Assembly: GCA_022059125.1 (NCBI GenBank)
Contig: JAEUWY010000005.1
Span: 4,960,001 to 5,024,000 of the forward strand
DNA length: 64,000 nt
Direction: 5' to 3'
Source of the DNA: Corynespora cassiicola
Taxonomy: Eukaryota; Ascomycota; Dothideomycetes; Pleosporales; Corynesporascaceae
Shown: one piece after another, positions 22,301 through 32,716 of the stretch
How positions within the stretch are numbered: the stretch's first letter is position 1
How the letters are laid out: the number at the start of each line of letters is the position of its first letter
Program-made: the position numbers and the translations under genes
Notes under the pieces: model-generated
Database searches by the model: none
Told to the model about the DNA's origin: nothing
The model's input: the letters and a program-made list of their open reading frames with translations, nothing else

Positions 22301-24992
22301 GGCTAATGGCAGGGGGGCGACGCATATACAACTCCGGACTCAGCCACCAATCGTGAATGTAGATGACATCCTTGGCCATGCTGATGGCCCTGGACACATT
22401 CCACATGTAGTCTCGGCCGTCAACCAACCACTGGGCATAAATCCGTTTTCGGACGGGAGCAAAGCTCTGGAACCTCTGGTTGTTTGCCCATTCGCTGTTC
22501 TGCGCCATGAATCGGATCGAATCCTCAAATTGCTGCAATTGTCGATCATTCTTTGCGAGCATCTTCATCTTGCGTTCGGAGTTGATGAGACGCAGCTGGT
22601 GGTGTCCAGTTGCGGATGCCTTGGCTTCGCTAGCGATATCCCTGGCCTTCTTGTCCCTCAACTTCTGGGACTTAGATTCAATGGTAAAATCAGAGTCTAC
22701 AAGAAAAACGTCGTAGACGTTCATTTCTTCTGGCGAGTCGACGCAGACGACATAGCTGTGTCTGACGAGGAACCACTTCGGCCAGTGGCGCTGCATCATC
22801 GGCGCTGGCGTCCATTTCTTTCTCGCATCCACCCCCTTTGCCGATTTGATCATCATGTAGCCTTCTTTTCCGTGATAGCCACCTTCAGCCGCCAATCGAA
22901 CGCCCAGAGCAGATAGTTCGAGGAACTTGCAAAGACGGTTGCTGTCGGGGCGGAAGATCAAATACGTGATGAGCTCTTTCAGGTACGTCTCGAGCTTTTT
23001 GCGTTGTCGTTCCTGATGGGTCTGCTTATTGCTGAGCGGCATTCCCACTGCTCCTCCAAAACTTCCCTGTCTGACAGCTAGTTGGCCCACGACATTACCC
23101 TGTTCCGGACTGCCAATGCTCGACTTTCGGCGATGGAGATGGAAAGATGACTTTCTACGCTTTCCGCCCTTTCCAGGTCGGTCAGTTCCACTAGCGTCGC
23201 CCTCTGGGCCACTGGCCTGCGCTCCGACAGCCACATCCTCCTCCTCCTCTTCTTCATCGTCAAGGATACCGTATCCGCGCAGACCACGCAAGTAAGGTAA
23301 GACACTCTTGGGGAATCGGGGAAGTTTGGGTGTATTGTCGTCCTTGTCCTCGCCTTCCTCGACAGCTTTGCCCTTGTCTTTGGCAGATCTGGACCGAGAG
23401 GGTCGATCCATGAAGCTTAGCTGCTTCTCCTGAATTTTGAACTTGAGATGCAAGTTTGCAAAATCGCGAACAGAACGGTATATGATCCATTTCATCCTCG
23501 TTAAGCCGCTTCCATACTCTAGCTCGATACGCAAGGCAGTGTGACGATCCTCCTTGTCCGCATTCTTCTCTGTATCTGTGATGGAAACCTTGAGCTGCTC
23601 AAGAAGGATGGGTATGCGCTTGTGACCGTGTTCATCGCGCTGAAACATACTCGCTAGGAAGAGGGCAGCGGGTGCTCCGGCCAAAAGTTCCGCCATGAGC
23701 TCGGCAGATTTGGCGTGGTCGACCTGGCGGTCAGCCTTTGCTCGGGTACCCAGCAGCCTCAAACTGTTTTTTATCGACTTCCATTTCTGTGCACTCAAAC
23801 TAGAAGTGCGTTCGCTGCGCATCCGCCAAGGTGATGGCTGTGCGTCTGTATTGTTGTTGGCGCCGAATGCAGTCAATCTGCGGAGGTTGCTTGGCCTTCG
23901 TTCTTGTGACTCGTCACCATCGAACCGCCGTATGCCACCATAGGATAGGCCACGAGCGCTATGCAGTCCCCTGGTCCAAGCGTTCTCCTTTGCGAGGCGA
24001 TCACGGCCTTCGTCCTCAGACACACCCTGCCTCTGGTTCTCCGGGATGTCACTCATGGTACCACGGCGCATAAAAGTTGGCCTATGACTGGCCGTGGGGG
24101 TGGTATTCGGCGAGTCTCTCGAAAAGAAATGCGAGGCCCCGGAGCTCTTAGGAGTCGTCGGGGCAGTCTGCGTTCCTTCGGCTCCATCGTCAAACCAACG
24201 CCTGCTCTTACGCCTCCTCCTGGGCGGGTTCGAGGGATCTTCACCGGCACTCTCTTCTGCGTCGGCATCGGCTTCACTGTCGTTGCCATCATAGCGAGGC
24301 TCATCGCGCTCAGAAGTGGGGGACAAAGGACCATGGGGTGAACTCGATGATGGAGCCGTGGTTGAAAATGCACTCAAACTCCTGCCGTGCCCTTGCATGG
24401 GCGCAGCCAGTGCTTTCAGCTTGGTTATGAGGGAAGAGCCTTGGCGTTCCCGCTCTTTGCCCTTACCCTCTCCATCATCGTTGTCCCAAGACTGCTGCCG
24501 GGAATGTGCTGCTTGGTCGGAGTTAAATGTGGTCGAACGAGCAAATTGGACACTACGGCGGCCCTTGGGAGCATCGGACTCGTCCCCATCGGCTGTGGGT
24601 CTGCGTGAAATAGGGACAATAGAAGGCGGGTGCGAGGTCGAGCCGTTGGGGTGTCGAGGAGAGGCCGGACCCTTGAAAGGGTAGTCTCCCTCCATGTCCT
24701 CGCCTATGATTCGATTGTGTACGCTCGACGGAGGACTATGGAAGGGAAACTCGTTCGGTTCCTTCTCTGAGAGCTGTTCGCCGGTCGGAGCACTTCTCGT
24801 GATTATGGGGGCGCCGTTGGATGCAAGCGCATGTCCGTCTGTCGTCTCTGCGGACACATGACCCTGCCTCAGCGGGGACAGAAAACGAGAGGCATCCTTG
24901 GGGCGGTCATTGGGGCCCTCAGGCTTTGTCATAGGGGATGCCGAGCGAGGCGTGCGGGTCGCGGGGGAAACGTTGGACTCGGGAGTGTCCAT
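19341..24992 (-). CDS. spo14: phospholipase D, PX-PH type (Spo14/PLD1)
   Basis: Single uninterrupted frame; the start is taken at the ATG at 24992 (MDTPESN), giving about 1,883 residues. An open frame without family signal continues about 36 codons further upstream. Domains: a disordered Ser/Arg-rich N-terminus to about 440; a PX domain about 460-640 with an insertion; a PH domain about 705-850 (EGYMMIKSAKG, KWFLVRHSYVVCV); first HKD motif about 963-981 (HHEKICIVDHTIAFCGG); second HKD motif about 1271-1290 (HAKCMIVDDRVCIIGSANIN); and a C-terminal region with FRCMPDNEVRTWKEY and LVVWPYEWLE. The enzyme hydrolyses phosphatidylcholine to phosphatidate and choline and binds phosphoinositides through PX and PH. 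Human PLD1 is about 1,070 residues and yeast Spo14 about 1,680, so this is long because of disordered N- and C-terminal segments. Confidence 0.95.
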   Translation of the reverse strand: MDTPESNVSPATRTPRSASPMTKPEGPNDRPKDASRFLSPLRQGHVSAETTDGHALASNGAPIITRSAPTGEQLSEKEPNEFPFHSPPSSVHNRIIGEDMEGDYPFKGPASPRHPNGSTSHPPSIVPISRRPTADGDESDAPKGRRSVQFARSTTFNSDQAAHSRQQSWDNDDGEGKGKERERQGSSLITKLKALAAPMQGHGRSLSAFSTTAPSSSSPHGPLSPTSERDEPRYDGNDSEADADAEESAGEDPSNPPRRRRKSRRWFDDGAEGTQTAPTTPKSSGASHFFSRDSPNTTPTASHRPTFMRRGTMSDIPENQRQGVSEDEGRDRLAKENAWTRGLHSARGLSYGGIRRFDGDESQERRPSNLRRLTAFGANNNTDAQPSPWRMRSERTSSLSAQKWKSIKNSLRLLGTRAKADRQVDHAKSAELMAELLAGAPAALFLASMFQRDEHGHKRIPILLEQLKVSITDTEKNADKEDRHTALRIELEYGSGLTRMKWIIYRSVRDFANLHLKFKIQEKQLSFMDRPSRSRSAKDKGKAVEEGEDKDDNTPKLPRFPKSVLPYLRGLRGYGILDDEEEEEEDVAVGAQASGPEGDASGTDRPGKGGKRRKSSFHLHRRKSSIGSPEQGNVVGQLAVRQGSFGGAVGMPLSNKQTHQERQRKKLETYLKELITYLIFRPDSNRLCKFLELSALGVRLAAEGGYHGKEGYMMIKSAKGVDARKKWTPAPMMQRHWPKWFLVRHSYVVCVDSPEEMNVYDVFLVDSDFTIESKSQKLRDKKARDIASEAKASATGHHQLRLINSERKMKMLAKNDRQLQQFEDSIRFMAQNSEWANNQRFQSFAPVRKRIYAQWLVDGRDYMWNVSRAISMAKDVIYIHDWWLSPELYMRRPPAISQKWRLDRLLQRKAQEGVKVFVIMYRNVNAAIPIDSEYSKFSLLDLHPNVFVQRSPNQIRQNTFFWAHHEKICIVDHTIAFCGGVDLCFGRWDTPQHSVVDDKLTGFELDDNPKDADHCQLWPGKDYSNPRVQDFFNLDRPYEEMYDRTKVPRMPWHDIGMQIVGQPARDLTRHFVQRWNYLLRQRKPSRPTPFLLPPPDFNPADIEALGLDGTCEVQILRSATSWSLGTPNKTEHSIMNAYVQMIATSEHFVYIENQFYISSCEVLGTRIENRISDALVDRIKRAHKNQEDWRACIIIPLMPGFQNTVDQQEGSSVRLIMTCQYRSICRGETSIFGRLRAAGIEPEDYIQFYALRAWGEIGPTKSLVTEQLYIHAKCMIVDDRVCIIGSANINERSMLGSRDSEVAAIVRDTEMLDSFMAGEPYKVGKFPHTLRMRLMREHLGIDVDAIHEDEWRSQMSDADSHGFHTESSAPSSPTAADRFTEQKLAENQHRLQDDLIARAEGIHSFNHDIDWEQDHNPHLQSNKKPTTDNRISNNPAHKKDVMGEGPDHMRELDERRPSVSHGRDSYINEKGQEVLLSDIALEGVNSTPKKSSTHRTRGRSNTTGTRTSGTNSLPEGFAGLPPPKMPRLDTRTLGLAQLSQLPALPISDDTDIGGPPLQRSFSYASSHIITPLLSEMRRPIVTEECMRDPVNDAFYLDIWHTVAENNTKIFRQVFRCMPDNEVRTWKEYKEYAAFGERFNQAQGAGKSSTRKQQEHPGKTGPPGTNTSGEKVASATGHPAKQFEFLGEKLSEKVSADSSKDRHSGIGKVEQWAQDQEKQQHLQPSLQVHTTSSAEVDEKGGFKAADDAVVSPMVYTNPTNLINFPPPPPIPDSETVDFAHSNGNGNLHRSRTVTINEPQRDGAPNRNHSSTLGSKRQRRRATTKSSTRAFHAQDNDILLDKEDSKKLLELVQGHLVVWPYEWLEAEEKENGWLYTVDQIAPLEI

Positions 24993-25966
24993 GGCGGCGA
25001 GGAATATATACGTCTGGTAGGGATAGAGATCGAATGTGCAGGACACGCCAGCAAGCAAAGAGGGCGCTGGAGGTGCGCTGTCCCTCCGCCGGGGGGTCAA
25101 GCTGGGTGGGCTCGGAGGTGTTCGTGTTCGCTATGCGGCCGTCATTGGAAGTCGGGAGGGCGATGGAGAGTGGAAAGGCGGAGGAGTGGCGCGGGGCGGG
25201 GGGACGGTCAAAGGAGCGACTGGCAGTTGGACCCTGATTCCAGGCGAGTGCGCGGGTGCTCCGGGGCGGCGGTGAGGGCACAGTTGGCAGTTGGAATTGT
25301 GGTTGCTGGTCACAGCGAGGCCAAGCAACGCCCATGTAATCTCGCCCATCCCTGTTTGGGCCGCGGCAGGGGTGAGCGCGATTTCCCCCGCCGTAGCGTG
25401 TTCTCTCCGCCTCGCTGACCGCCCGCCCGCTGTCCGCTGTCCGCTGCCCGCCGCCGCCGCCGCCGCCGCCGCACCGCATCGCATCATCGCACAGCACCAC
25501 CATGGCGCCGCATCTGTCAGACCTTAGCACTGCTTGTGCTGCCGTGCCTGAACCATGGAAGCCGTCGCCCTCATTCTAGCCTTGGAACACTCGCAGAAGA
25601 CCCTGTGACAAGACTGACGCCCGCCGGCATGAACCACCCCCATCATCCCTTACGGGGAACCACCGCCAAGCTGTTGTGTCAGCGCCCTGTTTGATGCACG
25701 GCAGCGTGCTGCGTTGCATCCCAACCAGCACAGGATGCGAGCCTAGGGTTCTCGACAAAAAACCTCCGTAACCCCTGAGCATCGCAATTCGACCTTCGGC
25801 ATGGCGCGTCCCACTGTTCGTTTCTGCCGGGCGCGACTACCTCGGAAGAACAAGGGTCCCCTCATCCCACCAACATCTAGTTCCAACTCCAGTCGTGATC
25901 GCAACTGTCGTCTCAACCGCCATTAACCTGTATTTTTAGCACCTCGCAACGTCCGCTATTCTCATC
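24993..25966. promoter_or_regulatory. bidirectional promoter region, phospholipase D / alpha-beta hydrolase
   Basis: About 970 bp, GC-rich near the PLD start. It contains a CCG microsatellite at 25448-25472. No coding gene is supported. Confidence 0.45.
25448..25472. repeat. (CCG)8 microsatellite
   Basis: About eight perfect CCG units in the non-coding gap upstream of phospholipase D. Confidence 0.95.
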
Positions 25967-27025
25967 ATGGCCGCCACTACGAATCCGCTGCACGGGACGC
26001 ACTCGTCGGCCGATCCCTCCGCCTCTGTGCAGACCTTTACCATTGCCGGACTGCTAGTAGATGTCCACGGCCTTTCGGAACTCCCGCCCTCCGTATCCTC
26101 TGTTGCCTGCCTATGGCTGCTGCACCCGCGGCTGCAGAAAAAAGAAACAATGGCTCCGATCGCCGCCCAAGTCGTGTCGACGTGGAATGCGCGGATAAAA
26201 GAGGGACGGGCGGGAAAGAACCCCAAGGGCCTCATCGCTGTGTCCTTTGACCAGCGAAACCACGGATCCCGACTTGTAGATAAGCTCCATAACGAGGCAT
26301 GGCGGCAGGGCAATCCACGCCATGCTCAGGACATGTTTTCCTGCTACAATGGAACTACAAAGGACACTTCGCAGCTGATTGATCACATCGAGTCCTACAT
26401 CTTTACCTCCCCCTCCGGCCCCAAGATAACTCAGAACTTTGTCTTGGGCGTATCCCTGGGCGGCCATGCATCCTGGCAATGTGTGCTCAGTGACCCCCGC
26501 ATCACTGCTGCCGTCGTTGGCATCGGCTGCCCAGACTATACCCGCTTGATGACCAACCGCGCAAGGCTATCAAAGCTAGAGACGTATACTTCGTCGTCGC
26601 CACCAGGCGCTACGTTCCTTGGCTCCGCCGATTTCCCCAAAGCGCTACAAGACGCTATTGCGCAATATGATCCTACGGGCCTCCTCCTGCCCGGCCAGTT
26701 CCACCCCACATCGCCCGATCCCGAGCTCTCCAAGGACAAGCTGGATCGGATGAAGCTGTTGCTCCGGGAGCGCCTCAACGGGAAGCAGATCTTGAACCTG
26801 AGCGGCCGGGACGACAAGCTAGTGCCGTATGCGGCAGGCGAGCCGTTCTTAAAGATCTTCAAGCAAGCGTTGCAGGAGGAGCCGAGCCTCGACATTGGGT
26901 TTGAGGATGTGCTGTTCGATGGGGTTGGCCACGCGTTCCCGAAAGCCATGTCCAGCAAGGCAACGGACTGGATCTGCGAGCTGTTGGCGAAACAGGACGA
27001 CGCGGGCGTGTCGAGCAAGATGTAG
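25967..27025 (+). CDS. alpha/beta hydrolase fold protein
   Basis: Intronless, 352 residues. The nucleophile elbow is GVSLGG with Ser at residue 163. A SGRDDKLVPY segment near 280-288 supplies the likely acidic residue, and GVGHAFP puts the likely catalytic His at 322. An oxyanion-type strand region (LLHPRLQKKE, VSFDQRNHGSR) sits before the elbow as in other alpha/beta hydrolases. There is no signal peptide or membrane segment, so it is probably cytosolic. The substrate cannot be inferred. It shares a divergent promoter region with phospholipase D, which may be accidental. Confidence 0.82.
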   Translation: MAATTNPLHGTHSSADPSASVQTFTIAGLLVDVHGLSELPPSVSSVACLWLLHPRLQKKETMAPIAAQVVSTWNARIKEGRAGKNPKGLIAVSFDQRNHGSRLVDKLHNEAWRQGNPRHAQDMFSCYNGTTKDTSQLIDHIESYIFTSPSGPKITQNFVLGVSLGGHASWQCVLSDPRITAAVVGIGCPDYTRLMTNRARLSKLETYTSSSPPGATFLGSADFPKALQDAIAQYDPTGLLLPGQFHPTSPDPELSKDKLDRMKLLLRERLNGKQILNLSGRDDKLVPYAAGEPFLKIFKQALQEEPSLDIGFEDVLFDGVGHAFPKAMSSKATDWICELLAKQDDAGVSSKM

Positions 27026-27656
27026 CCTTCGGCATTGAAAGCCCTCATTCGGTGAGAAAAGCAAAATAATAAAAACCGTCGCAATTTTTAAACCCCCGAA
27101 AAACAAAAGACATATCAACAGGTGTCAATCATGACTCTGTAAAGTGAGCTGCCATAGTCACGGAGTGCATAATCAAGCTGGTCAGTATCTTGGACCTGTA
27201 TAGCCAGCCGGTCAAGTTTCCAAAGCTTCAACAGGCTGCCTGTTCACCATCAACAACAGCAACGAAAAACAAAATCTATAGAATGGTGCAATGTAGAGCT
27301 TTTGATGACATAACTAAATCAACCCAGTATTTTTCCCCAGGTAGGCCGTGCCCCGATAGCAAAGTGATACGGAGGTCAAGCAACAAAAAAAGTCGCCACA
27401 GTGCTCACACCCAAGCCATCAAGCAAGGAGCTCATCAGATGATATACCGACAACTCCTCCACCCAGAACCCAGAGACCGTAACAGAAACCATATCCAAAC
27501 CGTGTGGGGGTATACCGCGCCGAAACACCAGCCCTCTCAACCACCAATCCTTGCAGCCAACATCCCACCTTCACATCCGTCGCTCTACTCACTCGGCTCC
27601 ATCCTCTCACCCTCCAAAACGCCCCAGACAAACCTCATTCCCAATCACGAGCTCAT
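27026..27656. other. convergent intergenic region
   Basis: About 630 bp between 3' ends. A plus-strand open frame from 27190 has no family signal and ends antisense to the next gene's tail. No gene is supported. Confidence 0.45.
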
Positions 27657-29616
27657 CTAACACAGTCCAGCACGCCTATGGCTCCTCGTCCTCAATCCAA
27701 CATTCGACTCCATCCTCTCCTTCTCCTCCAGCTCCCTCTGGGCCGCCGCCTGACTCCGCGTCGAGCGCTTCGGGCCCTCTGCAGCGGAACTAGCGGTCTG
27801 GACCTGCTCCTTCTGAGCCCCCGTCTGATTGCGTGTGGAGCGCCTCGAACCCTCTGCCGCGGAGCTGGCGGTGGCAGTGGCAGTGGCAGTCTGGAGCCGA
27901 GCACTCAGAGCAGCAGCCTGCAACCTGCGCACCTCAGCCCTCTTGTTCCTGCGGAGTGATCTGGCATCAGCGGTAGAGTTGACATCCTCATCATTGGAGA
28001 CGATGTCATTGTCTTCGGGATTGGCATCGAAGTCAAAGTCGACATCAGTGTTCTCAGTTTGTAGCTTGCGCGCCTCGACTCTCCCACTTCGGCGGAGTGG
28101 TTCCGTCTCAGGGGCGGGATTGGTGTCCTGATCATTGGATACGGTGGCATTGTCCTCGGGCTCGACATAGGATTCGGCATCGGTGTTCTCAGCTTGCAGT
28201 TTGTGCTCCTCGACTCTCCTGCTTCTGCGGAGCGATCCGGCCTCAGAGTTGGAGTTGATGTTCTGATCATCGGAGACGAGATTGCTGTCCTTGGGCTCGC
28301 AGTCAAGCTCGGTGTTCTTGGTCTCAGATGCAATGGCATATGACAGCGGTGCGTTCTCAGTGTCCGCAGCTGTGGGGGTGAGCGAGACAACCCTCTCCTT
28401 GCCCTCCCCCTCCCCCACGATCTCTCCCTCAAAGTCGGTGAGCGAATCCTCGACCTTGACATCTTCATCTCCACAAACAGCTTCCGAATCGAGCAAATCC
28501 ATATCCACTTGCGTCCCCTTGTCCACCGTCTCATTCCGCGGACCCTCAAGCACCGGCACCGCCGTATAGTACTGGTAGTGATTCGGGATGCCGCAAAGCT
28601 CGTAGTCGCCGGTCTGGTCCGCGCTATTTATTACCTGCCTCGTGCGCACGACTGGGCTACCCCACCCCTGGTGGACGGGACTGCTCCAGAAGAGGTTGGC
28701 GGATGTTGGGAGGCTCAGCCCGCTGCCCCCGGTCCCCGCAAGATCTGGAAAAAAGAGGTGAGTATGGGGAAGGGGACTGGTTGGATGGGGATAGCTTACC
28801 ATTTGCGCCGTCTGCACCGATGGTGACTTGTGTGAGTGCGCTCGTGGGTGTGCGTACGTCATATTCTGTCACGCTGGTTAATTTTGACACCGCGAATCTG
28901 GATGGCTTGAGGGTTACGTACCAAAGACTTCGGAGAGAGGCGTTCGGACGGATGAGGAAGACCTGTGTGGCGGGTCTGAGATGTTATTAGCACAAGTCGA
29001 CTAAAGTATTGGACAAAAACTTACGGGTGAATTGGTACGATCCATCTTCTTCCATCGGAATGTCGTTCTCCTTGTCGTTGTATATACCCCATTCCACCGC
29101 TAGGCTCTCGTCAATCTCCATTGCTAGCGACATACCTTCCTGAGTGACATCGCCTTGATCTTCAAAGATGGTGTTGTACTCGCGATAGTCTCCAAGTTCC
29201 TGGTTCGGCATATTGGATTGGCCATCCGTCATGTGGGTGTTTTCGAAAGGGCTAGCCATCGGAGCAGCTTGGTGCTGACCAGTCGTGGTAACAGGCGCAG
29301 AAGGCTCAGATGAAGTAGCCATGTAGCCATTGTCATACGGAAACATTGTAAAGTCCATCTCGAGGTCTTGGGCACGGGCGAAGCTGGGTCGGGTAGGGTC
29401 AAGCGCTGCTGCAGGGAGTCCCGTCGGGCGGCCGTCGGCATGATGGAAGGGAGTCTCCACGTCATAGTCGGTAGTGAAGCTTTCGTGAGGCACATTGTCA
29501 TCGGGATGGTAGTTTACCGCGTAGACGGCATAGTTCTCATTGTACGGCTCAGACATGTTCATAGGCTCGAGGTCGTACATGCCAGCAGAAGAGTTGTTAT
29601 TGGTTGACAGAGGCAT
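27657..29616 (-). CDS. unknown protein with LRRSxR and AEG-RSTR repeats
   Basis: Not recognised. Four exons are inferred on the minus strand: 29616-29025, 28975-28922, 28865-28800 and 28744-27657, about 599 residues. All junctions have GT..AG and consistent phase. The N-terminal 190 residues are acidic, Tyr/Asn/Met-rich and look disordered. The two short middle exons encode a compact piece (PLSEVF, EYDVRTPTSALTQVTIGAD). The last exon is highly charged with a three-fold repeat of about 45-47 residues beginning LRRS[RG]RVE, [KR]LQ[AT]ENTD, then an acidic run ending SND[QED]D. It is followed by two copies of about 25 residues containing ASSAAEG[SP][RK]RSTR. The alternation of short basic and long acidic blocks suggests a nuclear or chromatin-associated role, but that is only inference. 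Confidence 0.65.
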
Positions 29617-31675
29617 ATTGGCAAGATCTTGAGATTTCTTTCCGATACTTTTAGGCCATTTGGGTTACATGTGATTGGCCGATTTCGGTCGAGGAAGCTC
29701 CTCAGTACCTTGTCGAGATCGCCGAGCGGGGTGGTATCGCGGTTAACGCTGAGGTTACTGACTAGTATCGCGAGCTCGGGTAGCGCAGATGTGGGTGAAG
29801 GAGATGTATGGCTACGCAAATAGGCTCTACGCGAGCTTGGTGATGTGTGTGAAGTACCGCTGTGGTAAGGGCTAAAAAAGAAAGTGTGTGTGGTGGAGTA
29901 GCGGCGGAGCTGTGTGGGAAGTCAAAATAGAAGGGGAGTATATAGACTAGAGTGCCAAGACTAGAAGGGTGCATCATTTCACTGTAACTTGTCTCGTATA
30001 AATTTCTTATGTGGTAGGAGTGAAAGAGAAAAAAAGGTCAAGCCTGTTGTTGGGAGCTCAAGCCACATCTCAAACATATATTACGAGACACCACATTGTG
30101 ATCGAAAAATCAGCAAACATTTAAAGAACAATAATGGAAAAATACTTATAAGTATTAAAGCAGGACAAGCAGCTGAAGTGTCGGCTCTGGTAACTAAGAG
30201 GTATACTGATTGTAGACAGGAAATTCAGCCTCAAACGCCTTTTCCGTGGCATCCCATTCATGATATTGACCCATGGGGACCCATAAGTCCATGTATGCTT
30301 GCCCACGCTAGGAGTCAATCACGAATAGGTGTTGCTCCATCATGATGGTTATATGGGAATCGCGTTGCTGATGGCATTGCCCGTGTCCACTGGAGCTGCC
30401 AAGACTCTGCTGGATATAAGTACAGTTTTTAGCCTGAATGCTTTGAAACATACGCTTTTCCAGTATCCGTAGCGCAGCAGCAGCAAAGGATTGAAGCTGG
30501 CCAGCAAAAGATCTACATGTTGTCAGTGGTCTGTGCGCAACCTTGGGAAGCTGAGCGCGTACGGCCATTCCCACTGTCACTACGAATCCGATGGTAGGGC
30601 CAATAATCTTGCAGTGGCACGGGTTTTGGTTCCTGATCTAAGGTTAGGTCGAGCTAGAGCCAGAATTCATGTCCAACGTACGTGCCACACTGGAAACAAA
30701 TGGGAATGGGGACGCAGTCCATGATGGTGTTAGCGAGGGGTGAGGTTATGAACAGTTGGTTGAATAAGTATCGGAGGGCTCTGCGGGGCCTTCAAAGCAC
30801 AAATATTCGATAGGGCAGCAGGGAGGGCGTGATGATAAAGGGGAATCGACGTGGAGAGCAGGGCTGAAGTCATGACGCCAAGCCTCCAGGGCTGTATTAC
30901 TAACGCCGCGTGGGACGCGTTGGTTGGATATGGAGGCACGAATATTGCTGGCCGCAGCCGAGCAATGCCGGTATGCTGTGAATTGGGCAGCCTGTGAATA
31001 TGCGCTCGTAAGTAAACGCATTTCGTCGCATTCAAGCTCTGGAAGTTCGGATAAGTGTGGAGACGCCGTATCCGACAGTCTGTCAATCAACTTCGACCTT
31101 GGTACCTTTGACGGGGAACCAAAGATCCAGCCATACCAGAATACTTCGACACAGGCCAAGGAACCTCACATCCACACGCTCGGGTTCAACCTTGAAGATT
31201 TGTCTTGGGTTGGGAGCACAACAGTACAGCGCACGGCCAAACTGTGGTGACGTCACCCAAGCCGCTCGATAACGCGCGTCGGAAAACACGGCGTCGACTT
31301 CTTGAACGCGCTCGCAGGGTGTAAACGAAGGCGTCCCGACCCGTAAATTTCGACAACTTCTCTTGATTGCCAAAAGTGGTAATTCGCATCTGGTACATGA
31401 GCTCCGAGGAGCTCGCACAGCCCCGTCGAAATGAGCGTTTCCGCCCCGTCCCCAAATGTCTAGACCGTTTAATTCGCCTGTCTTTTCGCACCATGTTCCT
31501 ATAAGGGTATCTTCGCGAACAACAATGCGCTTCGGCGTCCATTGCTACACTATTTGGTCGAAACCTGGAGGCCTGACTGTCCGATCGGCATAACATTGCT
31601 CGTATAAGAATAGAACACTCTCCCCACGATCTTCGTCCTATTCTCCGTGCTGCATTCTAGTCGTGATTCGTCGTC
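29617..31675. other. long intergenic region, partly AT-rich
   Basis: About 2.1 kb. Roughly 29980-30200 is AT-rich. The open frames here have no protein character. A TATATA element occurs at about 29939 on the side of the minus-strand gene. Confidence 0.45.
31604..31610 (+). promoter_or_regulatory. TATA-like box upstream of the secreted glycosidase gene
   Basis: TATAAGA, 66 bp before the start codon at 31676, a plausible core promoter position. Inferred from position and sequence only. Confidence 0.4.
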
Positions 31676-32716
31676 ATGCATTTGCATTTCTCTCGCAGTA
31701 TATTTACCTCCGCCTTCCTCGTTGCCCTAGCGGCAGCCGCCGCCCCATCAAAGTCTGGGGACGCCGTAGTATTCGGCGAAGGAGGTACCTACCCGCGCGC
31801 GACCCGCCTCTCCGACGGCTCCCTCCTGGGCGTCTACACACACTTCGCCTCCGGAAACAGCACCATCACGACCGTAAAGTCCACCGACAACGGCGCCTCC
31901 TGGACGCCGCTCGGAACCGTCGACACGGGCCCTTCGGCCAGCAAAGACATCGACAACGGCTACGTGCACCAACTGCCCTCTGGGAAGATCGTCTGCGGCT
32001 TCAGAAACCACGACCGCGGCGCAAATCCCGGCGACTTCACCTTCTATCGCATCACCGTGTGTGAGAGCGAGGATGGCGGGAGGAGCTGGAAGTATACCTC
32101 CACGCCGGCGTCGGATCCCGGGGGTGTGACGGGTAACTGGGAGCCGTTCTTTCAGACAGCGCTGGATGGGAGCTTGCAGCTGTACTATTCGCGAGAGAAT
32201 GCGGCGAATGATCAGGACAGTCTGCTGAGGCGGTCGACGGACGAGGGCAAGACTTGGAGTGCTGCACAAGTCATCTCCGGCGCTGATGTTACGGCGAGGG
32301 ATGGCATGTTGGGCGTGGCTCGCACCGCGCCAGACTCTCCAACGAAGCTGGCCATTTTCGAGTCTGGCGATCCCATGTTTACAATCCACACTGTTCGTAC
32401 CGACAACGATGGCGAGTCGTGGGGTGGTCGCGCGTTGGTGTATGAGAATGCAGGAGGAAATGCCGGTGCCCCACAGATTATCCGCGTGGGTGATAGACTG
32501 GTGGCCAGTTTTGGTACAGATGAGGACGGTGGTGATTGGCCCACGGGCTCTCTCAAGCTTGTCATCAGCGAAGATGGGGGCCAATCTTGGGCTGACAAGA
32601 CGACGGTTCATGGCGTGCCATCTTTGTGGGCGGGGTTATTGGAGCTAGATGACAGTAGCTTTTTGGCACTGTATGAGAGCGGCGGAACGAGTTATGCGCA
32701 GAAGATGGTATTCTAA
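31676..32716 (+). CDS. secreted sialidase-fold glycosidase, GH93 exo-arabinanase-like
   Basis: Intronless, 346 residues. Residues 1-22 form a signal peptide (hydrophobic core then ALAAAAA), so the protein is secreted. It has five Asp-box (S/T-x-D-x-G-x-x-W) motifs typical of six-bladed beta-propeller sialidase folds: STDNGASW, SEDGGRSW, STDEGKTW, TDNDGESW and SEDGGQSW. The YPRATRLSDGSLLGVYT start, GFRNHDRG, FYRITVCES, GNWEPFFQ and NDQDSLL segments resemble GH93 exo-1,5-alpha-L-arabinanases more than GH33 sialidases, from my memory of that family. Expected role: trimming arabinan side chains of plant pectin. A TATAAGA box precedes it. The exact substrate is uncertain; a generic BNR-repeat sialidase-like protein is the alternative. 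Confidence 0.75.
   Translation: MHLHFSRSIFTSAFLVALAAAAAPSKSGDAVVFGEGGTYPRATRLSDGSLLGVYTHFASGNSTITTVKSTDNGASWTPLGTVDTGPSASKDIDNGYVHQLPSGKIVCGFRNHDRGANPGDFTFYRITVCESEDGGRSWKYTSTPASDPGGVTGNWEPFFQTALDGSLQLYYSRENAANDQDSLLRRSTDEGKTWSAAQVISGADVTARDGMLGVARTAPDSPTKLAIFESGDPMFTIHTVRTDNDGESWGGRALVYENAGGNAGAPQIIRVGDRLVASFGTDEDGGDWPTGSLKLVISEDGGQSWADKTTVHGVPSLWAGLLELDDSSFLALYESGGTSYAQKMVF

Noticed and set aside
24993..25100. N-terminal extension of the phospholipase D frame by about 36 codons
   Set aside because: The sequence before MDTPESN has no family character, and the ATG at 24992 is a normal start.
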